Shown here in pieces: positions 10,217-21,092 of a DNA stretch of 64,000 nt. The position numbers and the translations under genes are program-made. Below the pieces are notes generated by a model. It was not told the origin of the DNA, did no database searches, and saw only the letters and a program-made list of their open reading frames with translations. Numbering within the stretch: position 1 is the stretch's first letter; each line of letters starts with the position of its first letter. Where the stretch lies: contig JAQJVL010002594.1 of assembly GCA_035578905.1 (NCBI GenBank), positions 1-64,000 on the forward strand, written 5' to 3'. The DNA comes from Stictocephala bisonia (lineage: Eukaryota; Arthropoda; Insecta; Hemiptera; Membracidae).

Positions 10217-10662
10217 CTGAAATGTCAACAACAAGTTCTGATGAGTACAAATAACTATCACGCCTATACACAGCAGCTATACATAATATAATGAATCTCA
10301 AGCTTAGCTATTTTTTATTTATATTAGATAAGAGGATATCACCCATTGTGACTTCCAAGAGTGTGGTACCAAACATGAACTCTCCTGTGTGTTTCTTATC
10401 ACATATTTATATTTCATACAATTCAACCAGTAAATTGCAGTTCTTGATTGAGAAAAATTACACGATATATTAACTAGGTACAACAAAATCCTTTTTAAGT
10501 ATGGCTCAGATGTAGATAAATATTTCAATTCTCGTTCTATATCTGTTATATACAAGCATAGTATATTATTTCTAGAATAGATCCATAAATTAACAATAAA
10601 TTAAATCTAAACTAAACATTTTAACTAAACAATACTGTAAAATTTGGTAAAAATCATGTACT

Positions 10663-11976
10663 TTAAACTTTTCGCCGCGTAAGTCGACTACAGTTGATTC
10701 GTCGTCTATAGTGCTGAGCGTGTAAATCAACTTTAGTCCACGATGGCAGAAAAACTTCTCCGTTGGCTAGGTAAGTCAACTATAGTCCCGAGTAAAAACA
10801 GTGTTCTTTGTTGTCTGGTTACTGCTGCAGCCATGTGGCGAATTGTTGAACTAACGCAAGTAACATGGCGTGTTTTTTGTAGGCTCCAGTCATCTGCCGG
10901 TGCATATTTGTTTATGTTTTTGTCTTGTTTTCACTGTGTCTACTATTTATTGTTCTTATTTGTAATTGTGTTTTTTATTTATTATTTTGCTAAATGTAGT
11001 TTTAAGTTGTTTTTGAAGTTAGTTGAGTGTTATATTGGTGTGCATTTCATCAACTTTTAAGCAAGTATGTAGGCTAATAGTTTGTTCACTATTTCATAAC
11101 CTGCTGTAACCTTCCTGGGCTTTATAAAAATATCGCATATTGAGATAGTAAATGGTAATGAAATAAATGAATATCTGGATAAATATATAATGATGATTCA
11201 GATTTTGAAAGAGATGACCCAGGGGCTACAAGTAATTTTGTTTTTCTTCGGAAAGTGATGAAGATGTTACAGTTGTGGATGATAGGCCGAGAGCTTTTGT
11301 TTCTAACCAAAACAATGATTTGATGTAGAATCAAGTTGAAATAGGCTTGACATTGTTTGGGCAACATACCTAAATTTAGTAATGTAGATAAGCCCAAGAT
11401 TAAATTTGATAATCATGTTTTTAGCGTAAATAGGCAATTTCTTACTACTTTTATTATTACTAAAGTCTTTATTGTGTTCTTAATTTTATTTGTGAGTGTG
11501 TTTAAAAAATATTTAACATTCTAAAGTTAGTTTGGAAACTTGGACAGTTGTGTAAAAAAAGTGAGTGTAGTGAATAGTTGACACTATTGAATCTTAGATA
11601 GATCATTTGCATACGTAACAAATTGGAGATTTTTCAAACTTAATGGTAAGTTTTCCAAATTTACTATTTAACAATTATTCTGTGTGATCATTATAAGCAG
11701 TTACCCCAAAATTAGGAAAAAATTGCCTGATTTGGTAAATAAATTTACTATATTTTATAATTTAAAAAAATAATTTTTGTCATTTTCGGCTGAAAACAAT
11801 ATTTTATTGGCAGAAATATAATAAATAACCCGAAAATAGTGCTCAAACATTGTTTATAGTACATGTAAGAAACAAAATATGCATTTTTAAAAATATAAAT
11901 AAAAAATAATAAAATAAGGTAAAACTGTAAAAACTCGAAGAGTATGCAGTTTTTTTATTTGCGGCGAAAAGGTTAA
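10663..11976 (+). mobile_element. piggyBac-like deletion derivative, 1.3 kb
   Basis: The element is bounded by TTAA at 10663-10666 and 11973-11976. Terminal repeats are ACTTTTCGCCGC on the left and CCTTTTCGCCGC (reverse complement) on the right. TTAA target duplication and a short terminal repeat of this form are the hallmark of piggyBac elements. The interior keeps only an acidic N-terminal coding segment (11192-11328) with no catalytic domain and no cysteine-rich tail. Confidence 0.85.
11192..11328 (+). pseudogene. piggyBac transposase acidic N-terminus fragment
   Basis: The + strand reads DDSDFERDDPGATSNFVF, then after a one-base frame change SSESDEDVTVVDDRPRAFVS and a stop. Acidic Asp/Glu/Ser-rich starts of this kind are typical of piggyBac transposases. 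The frameshift and missing remainder make it a relic. Confidence 0.65.
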
Positions 11977-12049
11977 TTCGTGGGAAATGCTTTTCTTAAT
12001 TCAGTGTTTAATCTAAAATAGTATCTTACATACAAAACTTGTAATTTCC

Positions 12050-12162
12050 CGCAAACCCCTCCCCCCCAGTGTAGAGTACTTGAATAACGTCCTTCACCCC
12101 CCCCCCACCACCACACACTCACACGCACACACACACAAAGGCAAGGCCTAGTTACGCCATTG
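12050..12162. mobile_element. Solo hAT right end
   Basis: The segment ends with the complement of CAATGGCGTAACTAGGCC, a hAT-type terminal repeat. It is preceded by C-tracts (12059-12067, 12099-12109) and a CA microsatellite (12110-12138). No matching left end was found nearby, so it is a truncated copy or half of an element broken by rearrangement. Confidence 0.6.
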
Positions 12163-12872
12163 GTTCAGAAATCCAGTATTGAGGATTTATCTAAAAAGTG
12201 TTACATATTGACACCGTACGTACAAAATTCTATTCCAATCCACACACACATATAGTAAAAAATATCTCATGACAATGAACCCACGAAAATGTCTCAACTG
12301 AATTTTTGATGATTCTGGAGCATATTTCCAAAGCCATTTCAGTTTTGTTCCCTTAGTAATATGCCTAGCATGAAGGCATGGAGAGGATACGTCACCACTG
12401 CACCAAGAATTTTCGCATTCAGTGACTTTAGGTATTCAGATCCCATCATAAGTTTTGTTTGCATGTTTTGGTCACATTACTAATCTTGTTTTGATTATTA
12501 TATATATATATATAAAACATTTAGGTTATACCCAATTGATACACCATGATGTGGATGTTATTTGTACAATATATTGTACAACAATACAAATATTTTCTTA
12601 ATAAGCACATGTATTGAGATTATTACCCATTGACCTGTTGGTTTTCAAGGGCCTTACAGCACCCAGGAATTCCTATTTCTTACGTTTTATAGTCATGTTA
12701 AATACAATTCTATAGTAACTTACCTTGTTCTGTTGTTCCTAAAACTTTATACTAACAACAACAAACATCAAAATTATCTAAATACATAGTAATTCATGAA
12801 ACGTTATAAATTAATTCACATTCAATATCGCTGACATGACATAAGCCCACAAAATACAGAGGAGGAACATCT

Positions 12873-12949
12873 TTACAAATCATCATCAGGAGTCATGTCA
12901 TCACCATCATCTGACATAACTACATTACTATAATTATTAACTTTCTTCA
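12873..12949 (-). CDS. MBIP: MBIP-like gene, terminal coding exon
   Basis: On the - strand the acceptor TTTTGTTCAG is followed by 77 nt: two bases completing a split codon, 24 codons and a TAA stop. With the G left by the exon at 28158-28314 the joint codon is GTG (Val), giving SHLA-V-KKVNNYSNVV across the junction. As recalled, human MBIP has SHVKVSRVVNTY at the corresponding place, so both the phase and the sequence support the join. The tail is acidic (SDDGDDMTPDDDL). The protein stops much earlier than vertebrate MBIP, which continues with a coiled-coil region; this may be an insect-specific short end or an alternative isoform. Confidence 0.6.
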
Positions 12950-14374
12950 CTGAACAAAATTCTGTCATTGTCCATTTAACAATCAATTTTGCTGTTTTTC
13001 AAAACCAAGATAACCTTTTGCCATACTTTAACAAATACTGGTTTGACAACATAAAAAAACAACTTTGTCAAGGCAGTCAATCATCTAATGTAAGAAATCA
13101 AATATAACAAAATAGTACAATATGAAAATGTTGAATAGCCCTTACAATAATTAAACAGTTATTTGACGGTTGGTTTGTGCTGCTATCTAGCAGTAAATGA
13201 TTGGATAAAGTCAGTAATGCAGTTGTGTGATTGTCCTATGGGCTGTCGTCCTGCAGTTGGGGGATTGTGGGCGTGTCCTGTACGGCATGATAGTTGTACA
13301 GGACACTCGTCATGGAATGGCAATTGGTTAACTGATTACAGAAACAAGTAAAAGATCACACAATAGATGTTTAATGCAATGCAAGGATTAGGCAATGTAT
13401 TTAATCGATTTCATCACATCATGTTTACTGACCAGGAACAAAGAGATTCACATGGGAATTGAATGTGGATTTTCTAAGAATAAGAAACTTAGAATTGCTA
13501 TGTATTCAGGATTATTTACTTACAGGTGTAGTATGATGTTCAGGATTGTACTTGTTTGTGTATCTATCCAAAACATGGCAAACTGCAACAAACATAATTT
13601 ACTTGAAAATACTATCCATTCAATCAAATTTTGAAAATACTCAGTCCATTATCTAAAATGCCTTTTAAGAACAAATTTACTATTTTAACTAAACATTTTT
13701 GAAATTTTTAGCTACAAATTTTTTTTCAAATGGAGAATGAAAAAAGTATAAGCATGACAAAGACACTGCACTAACTTATCCGTCACATAATAATTACACA
13801 ACAACATCTTCTATTACTTGGCTATAACAATAAATTTTTGTGTTCAACACAATGGAAGTGCATTCAGTGCAACACAAGTGTGAATTCAGTAATGGAAGTG
13901 CATATATGATGGTGATATAGGATTCTCTGTCAATAGTCTTGTTAACTGATATTGTAGAAGGTGCAATAGGTTTATTATTTTTTTCTATTTATTTCTTCTT
14001 TGAGTTTTTTATTGAAAAATTATTCAAAAAGAAAAAGTTTTAAAGTTCTCAAAAAGTCCAATAAATTTTTTTTTGGGAGGCTTTTCCCAAACAAGGTAGG
14101 CATCATTGGACATTATCAAAAATTAATTTTATAACATTTATTTACAAAACATAATAATAATAATACTTTTTTAAGATGTGGTAGAATTTAAAAAAATCAA
14201 ATTAAAATGTATCTATATAAATAAAAAATTTTAGTAAAATTATACTAAATTAATGGAGAATTTTAATAGGCAGAGTTCATTATACAGTCAATTTATTATA
14301 TTTTTTTATGTAGAGTGTTAACATACTATATCTTATGCATTTAGTATTTTTTAACATTTCAACTACTACTGGAC
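12950..14374. other. MBIP-like intron sequence; one perfect hairpin
   Basis: Mostly AT-rich DNA without supported genes. At 13273-13283 and 13295-13305, GTGTCCTGTAC and its exact complement form an 11-bp-arm hairpin with an 11-base loop in a relatively GC-rich patch (13230-13310). Confidence 0.5.
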
Positions 14375-14420
14375 GTGTTGGAGTGGGTGAGTGGGTCAGT
14401 ATCACTGTTCATATATTAGT
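14375..14420 (-). repeat. Isolated fragment of the 36-bp minisatellite family
   Basis: GGAGTGGGTGAGTGGGTCAG followed by TATCACTG is the reverse-strand form of the CAGTGGTATTGACCC unit, in a single degenerate copy. Confidence 0.5.
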
Positions 14421-14684
14421 GGGGGACAGGATCAACGCTGTTTAAAATTTAAGGTGTATTTTTCGGGCCGAAAAAATAATTTTACTGAAAAACCATCTGT
14501 ACAGGGTGACTCGGAACTCTAGAACTTTTCAGTAAAAATTGTTCCTTAGATGAAGAAAAAGATATTTCATAATATAGGCTAAACATGGGTCTACGGTGAC
14601 TAGTTTACATCTGTCTGTCTGTATGTGTTTTTACAAATTATTTTATAACTCAAGAAATATGTAAGATAGAAACTTCAAATTTAT

Positions 14685-15499
14685 TTGGATATTGCAGGCA
14701 ATGTAATAGAGGACCCTGACAGTCTTTGTGAAAATTGTAATACCTTTTTCGCAAATATAGCCGAACAAACACTCCAACAAAACAACTTTAAAAAATCCTC
14801 CATGGACAACACAGATTTTTTAGGAACTCCCCTCACTGTTTGGAGAAGAATAGCGAGGCAGAATGAAGTTTGTAACGTGATAGCTTCTCTGAAATCAACT
14901 TCATCTTCTGGGATAGATGATGTGGGCTCAAAGTTGCTCATATATTGTATCGATGAAGTTTCTCAACCTCTGACAGACATCATAAACAAACCATTATCCC
15001 AAGGTGTGTATCCTAGCAAATTAAAAATAGTTAAAGTATATCCTCTACACAAGCAAGGAAACAAAAAAGAACTGCAAAATTACCACCCAATATCATTAGT
15101 CCCAACTGTCTCCAAAATCATTGAGAAAGTAGTGTTAGTAAGAATCTTAGAGCACCTAAACCTCAATAACCTCTTACCTGATAAGACAACATGGTTTCAT
15201 CCCTGGCAAGTCAACAACGAGTGCAATTGCTGACTTAATAGAGTAAATAATTGACAACTTAGAGAAAGGTAACACCTTCACTAGTATTTTCCTTGATCTA
15301 AGCAAAGCTTTTGACTGTTTAGACCACTGCATCATAATCGACAAACTGAAATCTCTTGGATTTGAAGGCAATACAGCTAGGTGGTTTGAGAGCTACCTTA
15401 CCGGAAGAGAGCAAATAGTTGAAGTGAAACAAAATTTAAATGAGACTGAGACAATTGGAAAATGTAAGCCATTAGCCATAAAGTGAGGAGTCCCTCAAG
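14685..15499 (+). pseudogene. Non-LTR retrotransposon reverse transcriptase fragment
   Basis: Shows the pre-RT and fingers region (SSSGIDDVGSKLL, KIVKVYPLHKQGNKK, NYHPISLVPTVSKIIEK). A frameshift near 15185 is followed by HGFIPGKSTTSAIADLIE, a stop, then FLDLSKAFDCLDH (palm motif A) and a GVPQ-like motif B start at about 15490. It ends there, where the - strand LINE at 15500 begins. The rest of the palm including the Asp-Asp motif is missing. Sequence style is like the copy at 41111-42700; the clade is probably jockey/CR1-like. Confidence 0.9.
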
Positions 15500-18115
15500 A
15501 ATGAATGAATTAACGTTTATTTCCATATTAATAATACATATATTGAAAAGCTTAAGAAACGAGTTTACAAAAAAAATACGCTTAGTCTACACAAAATTAC
15601 AAAATAAAGTTTAAATTTGAACATGTATGTATAATAATAGAAATTATTTAAGCTAAATAATAATAACAGGAAATGAGCCTACATGGGCAGATAGCCTGTG
15701 TGTAGGCTCAGTTGTTGAAACATTATATTTGCTTGACATGAATAAATCAGATAAGTTCAAATCTCATACGTAAGTGGAAAAGAGACTAGACTTCGGAATG
15801 CGAGAAACAGGAGCAAAATTAGTTGAGTCAAATGAACAATGAGAGGTAAGGGAGGGGTGCGTCAAGGTCATCTCCCCCCGTAATTGGCCACGATAAGCGT
15901 CTCTACCTCGTCCATTTCTAAAGAAAGTAGCCATTCTTTGGTACATTTGATAAATATTTGCATAGATGGTGAGTCAAAAATTGTCAAATTCTGATATTTA
16001 GATTTGATATTTCGGAATAAGATATGAGAAATATAAAATGAATTTGTATTCGAAAATGATTTTGTCAACTGAATAGTATTAATACCAATATTACTGAAAT
16101 AGCGGGTTCTATACGTATGAGTAATTTTGGAAGAAATCGTGTGAAAATGTTTGTATGTATAAGAAAGAAGGTGATGAATAAAAAGCTATCGGACTGTAAA
16201 CAGTGAAGATTCTTTGAACAGAGTGTCAGTAGGATAACGTATACTCTTCTTAAATCCAGCTTTTAATATGGCCTTCTGGACAATGGTAAGAGGCTGAATT
16301 ACAGAGTTATGAGCTTCCCCCAGGCAATTATGGCAAAGGATAAAAGAGACTGAACATATGCAAAATAGGCCAATTTAATCTCAGCAGGTTCCAAAATATC
16401 GCTCAGCTGTCTAAAAGCAAAGATATATTTGCGAACTCTATGAATGAGATAATTTACATGCTCTATCCACTTTATCTAAAATGAAAAATAACTCCCAGAT
16501 ATTTAAAGGAATTAACTCTTTCAATCGACTCACAAATGCAGTTACAATTTAAGCTACATCCACAACTGTGAATTACTAAATTAGGCAAATTATAATCTGT
16601 TAAATGAGATAGTGAAATTGGCATGAATTTAGTTTTAGAGATAATAATGGTGAGTAAATTTTGATCAAACCATTTTTTAATTATCATTTAACAGATCATT
16701 TAAAGATCATTTACCTCTAACATCGATCCAGTTATTTCCTTAAAAAAAAAAAAAATAGTGTATTATCAGCAAATAGTGATATTTTACCTTCAATATTTAA
16801 TTTGGAAATGTTATTTATGTATATTAAGAACAAAATAGGACCAAGAGTACTACCTTGAATTACACCGTAATCAACATTAGTGACATCACTATCCATCCCA
16901 CGAATAGACACACATTGCATCCTATTGGTGAGATAGCTTGAAAACCAAGACAGTGCATTTCCTACCACTCCAACGTTAGCTAATTTATTTAATAGCTTAT
17001 TTCTGTCCACTGTGTCAAATGCCTTTTTGAGATCCAAAAAAACCAACATAGTCCGTTTATTGCTTGAAAGAGCGTTGTTTAATTTACAACTAATATCAAA
17101 TAAGGCATCCGATATATTTTTATCCTGACGGAATCCATACTGACACTCAGTTAATAATGTTATACCTTTCAATATATAAACTAATTGTTCTTTTACTACT
17201 TTTTCAAGGATCTTAGCTAGAACACTCAACAAAGAAATGGGCCGAAAATTATTTTTATCTGTTACGTCATTGCCTTTGTACAGTGGAACTACTTTGGCTA
17301 GTTTAAAAATATCAGGAAAAGAACCAGAATTAATGCTTAAATTGACCAAATGTAATAATGGTTTTATAAGATAATCTATATTATCTTTCAGCAATTTAGC
17401 AGAAACGCCATCGTGACCCGGGGCTGAGTTACCTCGCATAAAAGATACGTGCCGTCTGATGTCAAGTTCCGTAACAGTGAGTAAAGTAAAGTGACTGGCG
17501 GACCTGTATAAGTTATCATCAACCACAGGAGTCCCGCCAGGATCAATAGCATTGGCCAGATTTTGCCCCACGGAAGCGAAAAAGGAGTTAAAATCATTAG
17601 AAACTTGTTTAATTGACTCAATGGTTAGGTTCCTAATTCTTGAATTAGGAAGATATTTTTCAATAGGAAAAGAATCTTTCCGCACAACCCTGCCAGACAG
17701 TTCATTAATTACCCCCCAAAATAATTTAGGATTTTTACTAAACTGATTAAGTTTGAATCGATAATGATCTCTCTTAGCTTTCTTTAAAGGATTGCTCAAT
17801 TGATGCCTAAAATTGTGAAAATAATTTCGCAAGTTGATATTGAAGGGTTGCTTCTTTACTAATTTACTTAATTTGTCTCTTGTTCTGATGGAGCAAATTA
17901 AATCGGATGTAATCCATGGTTTTAACTTTTTTAATCTTGTGGACATTTCATTGGAGGATTTTTTGAAGTTATCAATAGCTTCTTTAATGATAATAGAAAA
18001 AACTTTCCCAAGTATGGTTACAATCCTGTACACAAGTAGTAACATCAGATTATGTCTTTTAAAAGTTGTATTACCACAGGATGACAAGAAGTTGGAAATA
18101 AGTATTTCATTTTAA
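15500..18115 (-). pseudogene. 5'-truncated jockey/CR1-like LINE on the - strand
   Basis: The longest open piece (16732-18087) covers the connector and RT: KPWITSDLICSIRTRDKL, NSAPGHDGVSAKLL, NNFRPISLLSVLAKILEK, CQYGFRQDKNISDALF, FLDLKKAFDTVDR (motif A), QGSTLGPILFLIYINNI (motif B) and LFADN at motif C, where the second catalytic Asp is replaced by Asn. A frameshift in an A-run at about 16740 separates the thumb (16472-16687, FKYLGVIFHF). Downstream is broken C-terminal and 3' UTR sequence, ending in AATAAACG with an ATTC-type tail at about 15500. The endonuclease is absent. Confidence 0.9.
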
Positions 18116-19220
18116 AACTTTACAACAGTCAGTAAAAAACTACAATAATAGAATGTAATAGTAAAAATCTAATGTTATGTCCAAAGGCAGCATTGTTGAT
18201 TGGCAATTTCCTTTAGTGTTACATTTGTTGACAACAAAACCTTTCTTATTTATTTAATCTATCTACGGTCTACGGTAGTATTCGCGTCTTGTTTTAAGTG
18301 CCACAGTATGAATCCTAACCTACACCACGATAGAAATCATAATTCATCACGTTAGCAAACTCAACATATACCATAATAGAAAATATAGGAATATTGGTTT
18401 ATGTTAGTACATCTATAATCAATGTGATATTCTTTAGTAACAAAGATTACGAATGCCAATCATTGGAGTTTATTGATGCCGCTAGTTTAGTTGCAGACCC
18501 ACTTGCCCGCCCATACACGTACAGTGGCATTGACCCCCCCCCCCCCGCACGCCCATACACCAACAGTGTAGCTGTATGTAATTTTTGAAGTTCACTGTTG
18601 AGCCTCTGGATGACAAAATTGACATAAAAAAAGCATATTTTGTTACAAATTGGACACCTTTAACGTGTAATTTAATTTAATCCCAAAACTGTACGTGAAA
18701 TGGGTCATAGGAGAAAACTTTTCGCATTAGGGTTTTCCTGTAGAAATTTGAGATTTGTCTTTTAAAAGTGTTTACACAGGTACAGATTGGAATAAGTTAT
18801 TTATTTTAAAAACTTTACAACGTGATACAAAAATATGTAATGAATTATCTTTTATGTCCAAAGGCACTATTTTGTTGTTTTGCAATTTCCTTTTTTTTTT
18901 TTGAAACAAAATTAATTAAACCAATGGAACAGCTTTCTTTTGTGACAGTTGAAATCAATTTGGATTATCAGTTAGCTCAACAAAAGTTGAATTAGGAATA
19001 TTGGTTTCATGTATGTAAAATCTATAACAAATGTTTTATTCTTTGTTTAGTGATTTGGAGTTTATTACCCTGTGTATTAAACGCCCAATACACACAGTGG
19101 TTGACCCCGATCCATACTATATGACAACTGGCTTTATGTTTTGAAGACAACTGTAAGGGTCAGATGTGTCAAAATTAAAATACACAAAAGAGAAAACACA
19201 CAGTCTTGTTTTATTTTTTA
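18085..19220 (+). repeat. Two diverged direct copies of a repeat unit carrying the 36-bp motif
   Basis: Segments at about 18105-18600 and 18790-19140 share in the same order AACTTTACAAC, TTATGTCCAAAGGCA, TTGCAATTTCCTTT, AATATTGGTTT, TTTGGAGTTTATT, then a CAGTGG...TTGACCCC minisatellite piece and a TATGTTTTGAAG-like end. The copies have many indels. This places the minisatellite at a fixed position within a longer repeated unit of roughly 500-680 bp. Confidence 0.75.
18500..18575 (+). repeat. 36-bp minisatellite, degenerate pair of units
   Basis: CCATACACGTACAGTGGCAT with a C14-type tract, then a second core ACAGTGTAG about 38 bp on. It lies within the first of the two direct repeat copies. 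Confidence 0.7.
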
Positions 19221-19244
19221 CAAACACTTGTGTATTGACACCCA

Positions 19245-19418
19245 CCCTCCCATACACGTACAGTGGTATTCACCCACCCTCCCGGCCATACACGTTCAGT
19301 GGTATTCACCCATCCAACTGCCCTTACACGTACAGTGGTATTTACCCACCTACCTGCCCATACACTTTCAGTGGTATTCGCCCACCCAGCCAACCATACA
19401 CGTACAGTGGTATCATTG
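19245..19418 (+). repeat. 36-bp minisatellite array, five units
   Basis: GGTATT or GGTATC occurs at 19265, 19301, 19337, 19373 and 19409, an exact 36-bp period. The left part of each unit (TACACKTWCAGTGGTATT) is conserved, while the following C-rich spacer differs in every unit. The right flank TCATTGATTTTACTATACAT recurs inverted beside the minisatellite at 23140-23215. Confidence 0.95.
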
Positions 19419-20089
19419 ATTTTACTATACATAGAAGATAGTTCCATCCAATGTTAAATTTTGAGGCACGGAATATGGGAGCGTCGTTAATCAAGTTAAA
19501 GAGGTCGAAATTGCCTCCAGTTTCAACTGTTCGGTTGCACATCCTGGGAGCAGTAAAGGAAACTAATCACTCCCTCCCATTCTCTCATTCTCTCTTCTTT
19601 CTTTTAAGACGCTCGTCCGGACTGTCGCCACTGCAGCTGTCTACTGTCGCCGATTGGCCTTGATAGTGGGTCAAAGTGGGATATTATTCCTTGTTGTGCT
19701 ATGTCTTGCACGGAAAGAAATCGCGATCTTTTATTTAGGCCTTAAGGGTTTGTGAATATGAAAAATGTTAGGGGACATTTTTTTTGTTATTTTATCAATG
19801 TAAATAACAGTGTGTTACAGATGTTTAGTTAAAACATTATGCATTATCTAAAATGATGTAAATACTACGTATTGTAAGTTTATTGATATTTTAAGTAATT
19901 GTATATTTAGAAGTAGCAAGAAAAATGGTGGTAGTTCTAAATTGTTAAAGGCTAAGTTGTTAAGTCCCTGAATAACACCAACATTTTATATAAGCACATA
20001 CCAAACATTTTATATAAATTTGAGAGACGTAAAAAATTATATAAAATTTCCACGAAAATACCATATGACAGTTTTTCAAAATTATTTTG
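19419..20089. other. No recognisable gene
   Basis: Contains a pyrimidine-rich stretch (19570-19610) and otherwise AT-rich DNA; no supported frame. Confidence 0.4.
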
Positions 20090-20692
20090 CAAAATGTACT
20101 AATGAATTAAATAATGTGATCAATTTTACAAAAAAACAATTATTATTCAACATTATTAGAAAACTGTAAAGGTGATGTATCTGAGCAGTGGAAGGTAATA
20201 AATAACTTGACAAGTGGGTTTTCAAAGAAAATAGTTGAGCTAATTGAATTGCCAAACGGCTGGCTAAGTTATGCGTGAGCCTAGCCTTCGTCATTGATAA
20301 GATAAACAATCACCTTATCACAATCCAGTCTAGCCGTCCAGATGTTGTACATTCCAATACCCTTCCACCTTTACGTACTTACTATCAATATTCATTCCTT
20401 ATAACTCCAACAGATTTAAATGAAATTAAGAGTATTGTTAAGCTTTTAAAAAATAAAAAATTAACTGGCTCTGACCAAATTAATGTACATTTACTGAAAA
20501 ATATAATTGATGAGATTGTTATCTGTATTCTCTAAGGTTTTTGAAAAAACAATGATTAAAAGACTCCATAGTTATTTATTGAAGTTAAATTTTCTTAATC
20601 CACGTCAATTCGGTTTTATCAAAGGAAAGTCATCTGAGGATGCGTTATTAGAAGTATCAGAAATAATTTATAACAATTTAATTATTCATTAA
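20090..20692 (+). pseudogene. LINE reverse transcriptase fragment with internal deletion
   Basis: Broken frames give CKGDVSEQWKVINNL (connector), TDLNEIKSIVKLLKNKKLTG and SDQINVHLLKNI (fingers), then directly VFEKTMIKRLHSYLLKLNFL and QFGFIKGKSSEDALLEVSEI. The segment between, including NYRPIS-type motif 2, is deleted, and everything after the GFIKGKS motif is lost. Confidence 0.8.
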
Positions 20693-21050
20693 CTTATCAT
20701 CTGTCATATAGTTCACATTTAATACTAGAATTAACCCTTTATATTATTGAAATCATTATTCATTTTTTATCAAGTAATTAAAGCTTCTTGTCAATATTGC
20801 ATTGTATAATTATTGCTGTATTTTTAACTTTGAATGAATATTCCTTTTTGTTTAAAAGTAAATTGAACTATTTGTCATAAATACCACAATATTAAAATCT
20901 GCTTCCGGGTCACGCCGTGGACAGTGAAATGTGTGTGGTAGGCCTACCGAAAGTTTAAATATTCATTGTTTTCCTCTTGTGTGAACTGTGTTTGTTAACT
21001 TTTAATTAATTTGTGACGCATACCACTTGGACTTATTTGTTTTCTTTAAC
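20693..21050. other. No recognisable gene
   Basis: AT-rich DNA leading into the ribozyme-like motif at 21051; possibly 3' non-coding sequence of a retroelement. Confidence 0.3.
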
Positions 21051-21092
21051 CTGAAGATGCCGTCCGTATTCAAGGCGAAACATGTAGTTGTT
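21051..21092 (+). ncRNA. Hammerhead-ribozyme-like core motif
   Basis: CTGAAGA is followed by a possible short stem II (GCC...GGC), then GAAA, the self-complementary ACATGT and a GTA cleavage-type triplet. This is the order of the minimal type I hammerheads known from Penelope-like retroelements, in which stem III is very short and may pair in trans. Flanking stem I pairing is weak (AAC with GTT). A second candidate is at 34969-35002 on the - strand, next to a Penelope-like coding remnant. Confidence 0.35.

Noticed and set aside
12720..12745. A 15-nt microexon on the - strand (EQQNK) between TTTTAG and GTAAGT
   Set aside because: Too short to support, and it lies downstream of the in-frame MBIP-like stop.
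13152..13330. TTAA-bounded mini element around the 13.27 kb hairpin
   Set aside because: The two ends after TTAA do not form an inverted repeat; TTAA is expected often by chance in AT-rich DNA.
19141..19457. Overlapping open frames with YTYSGI-type repeats
   Set aside because: Same minisatellite artefact as at 7.3-8.1 kb.
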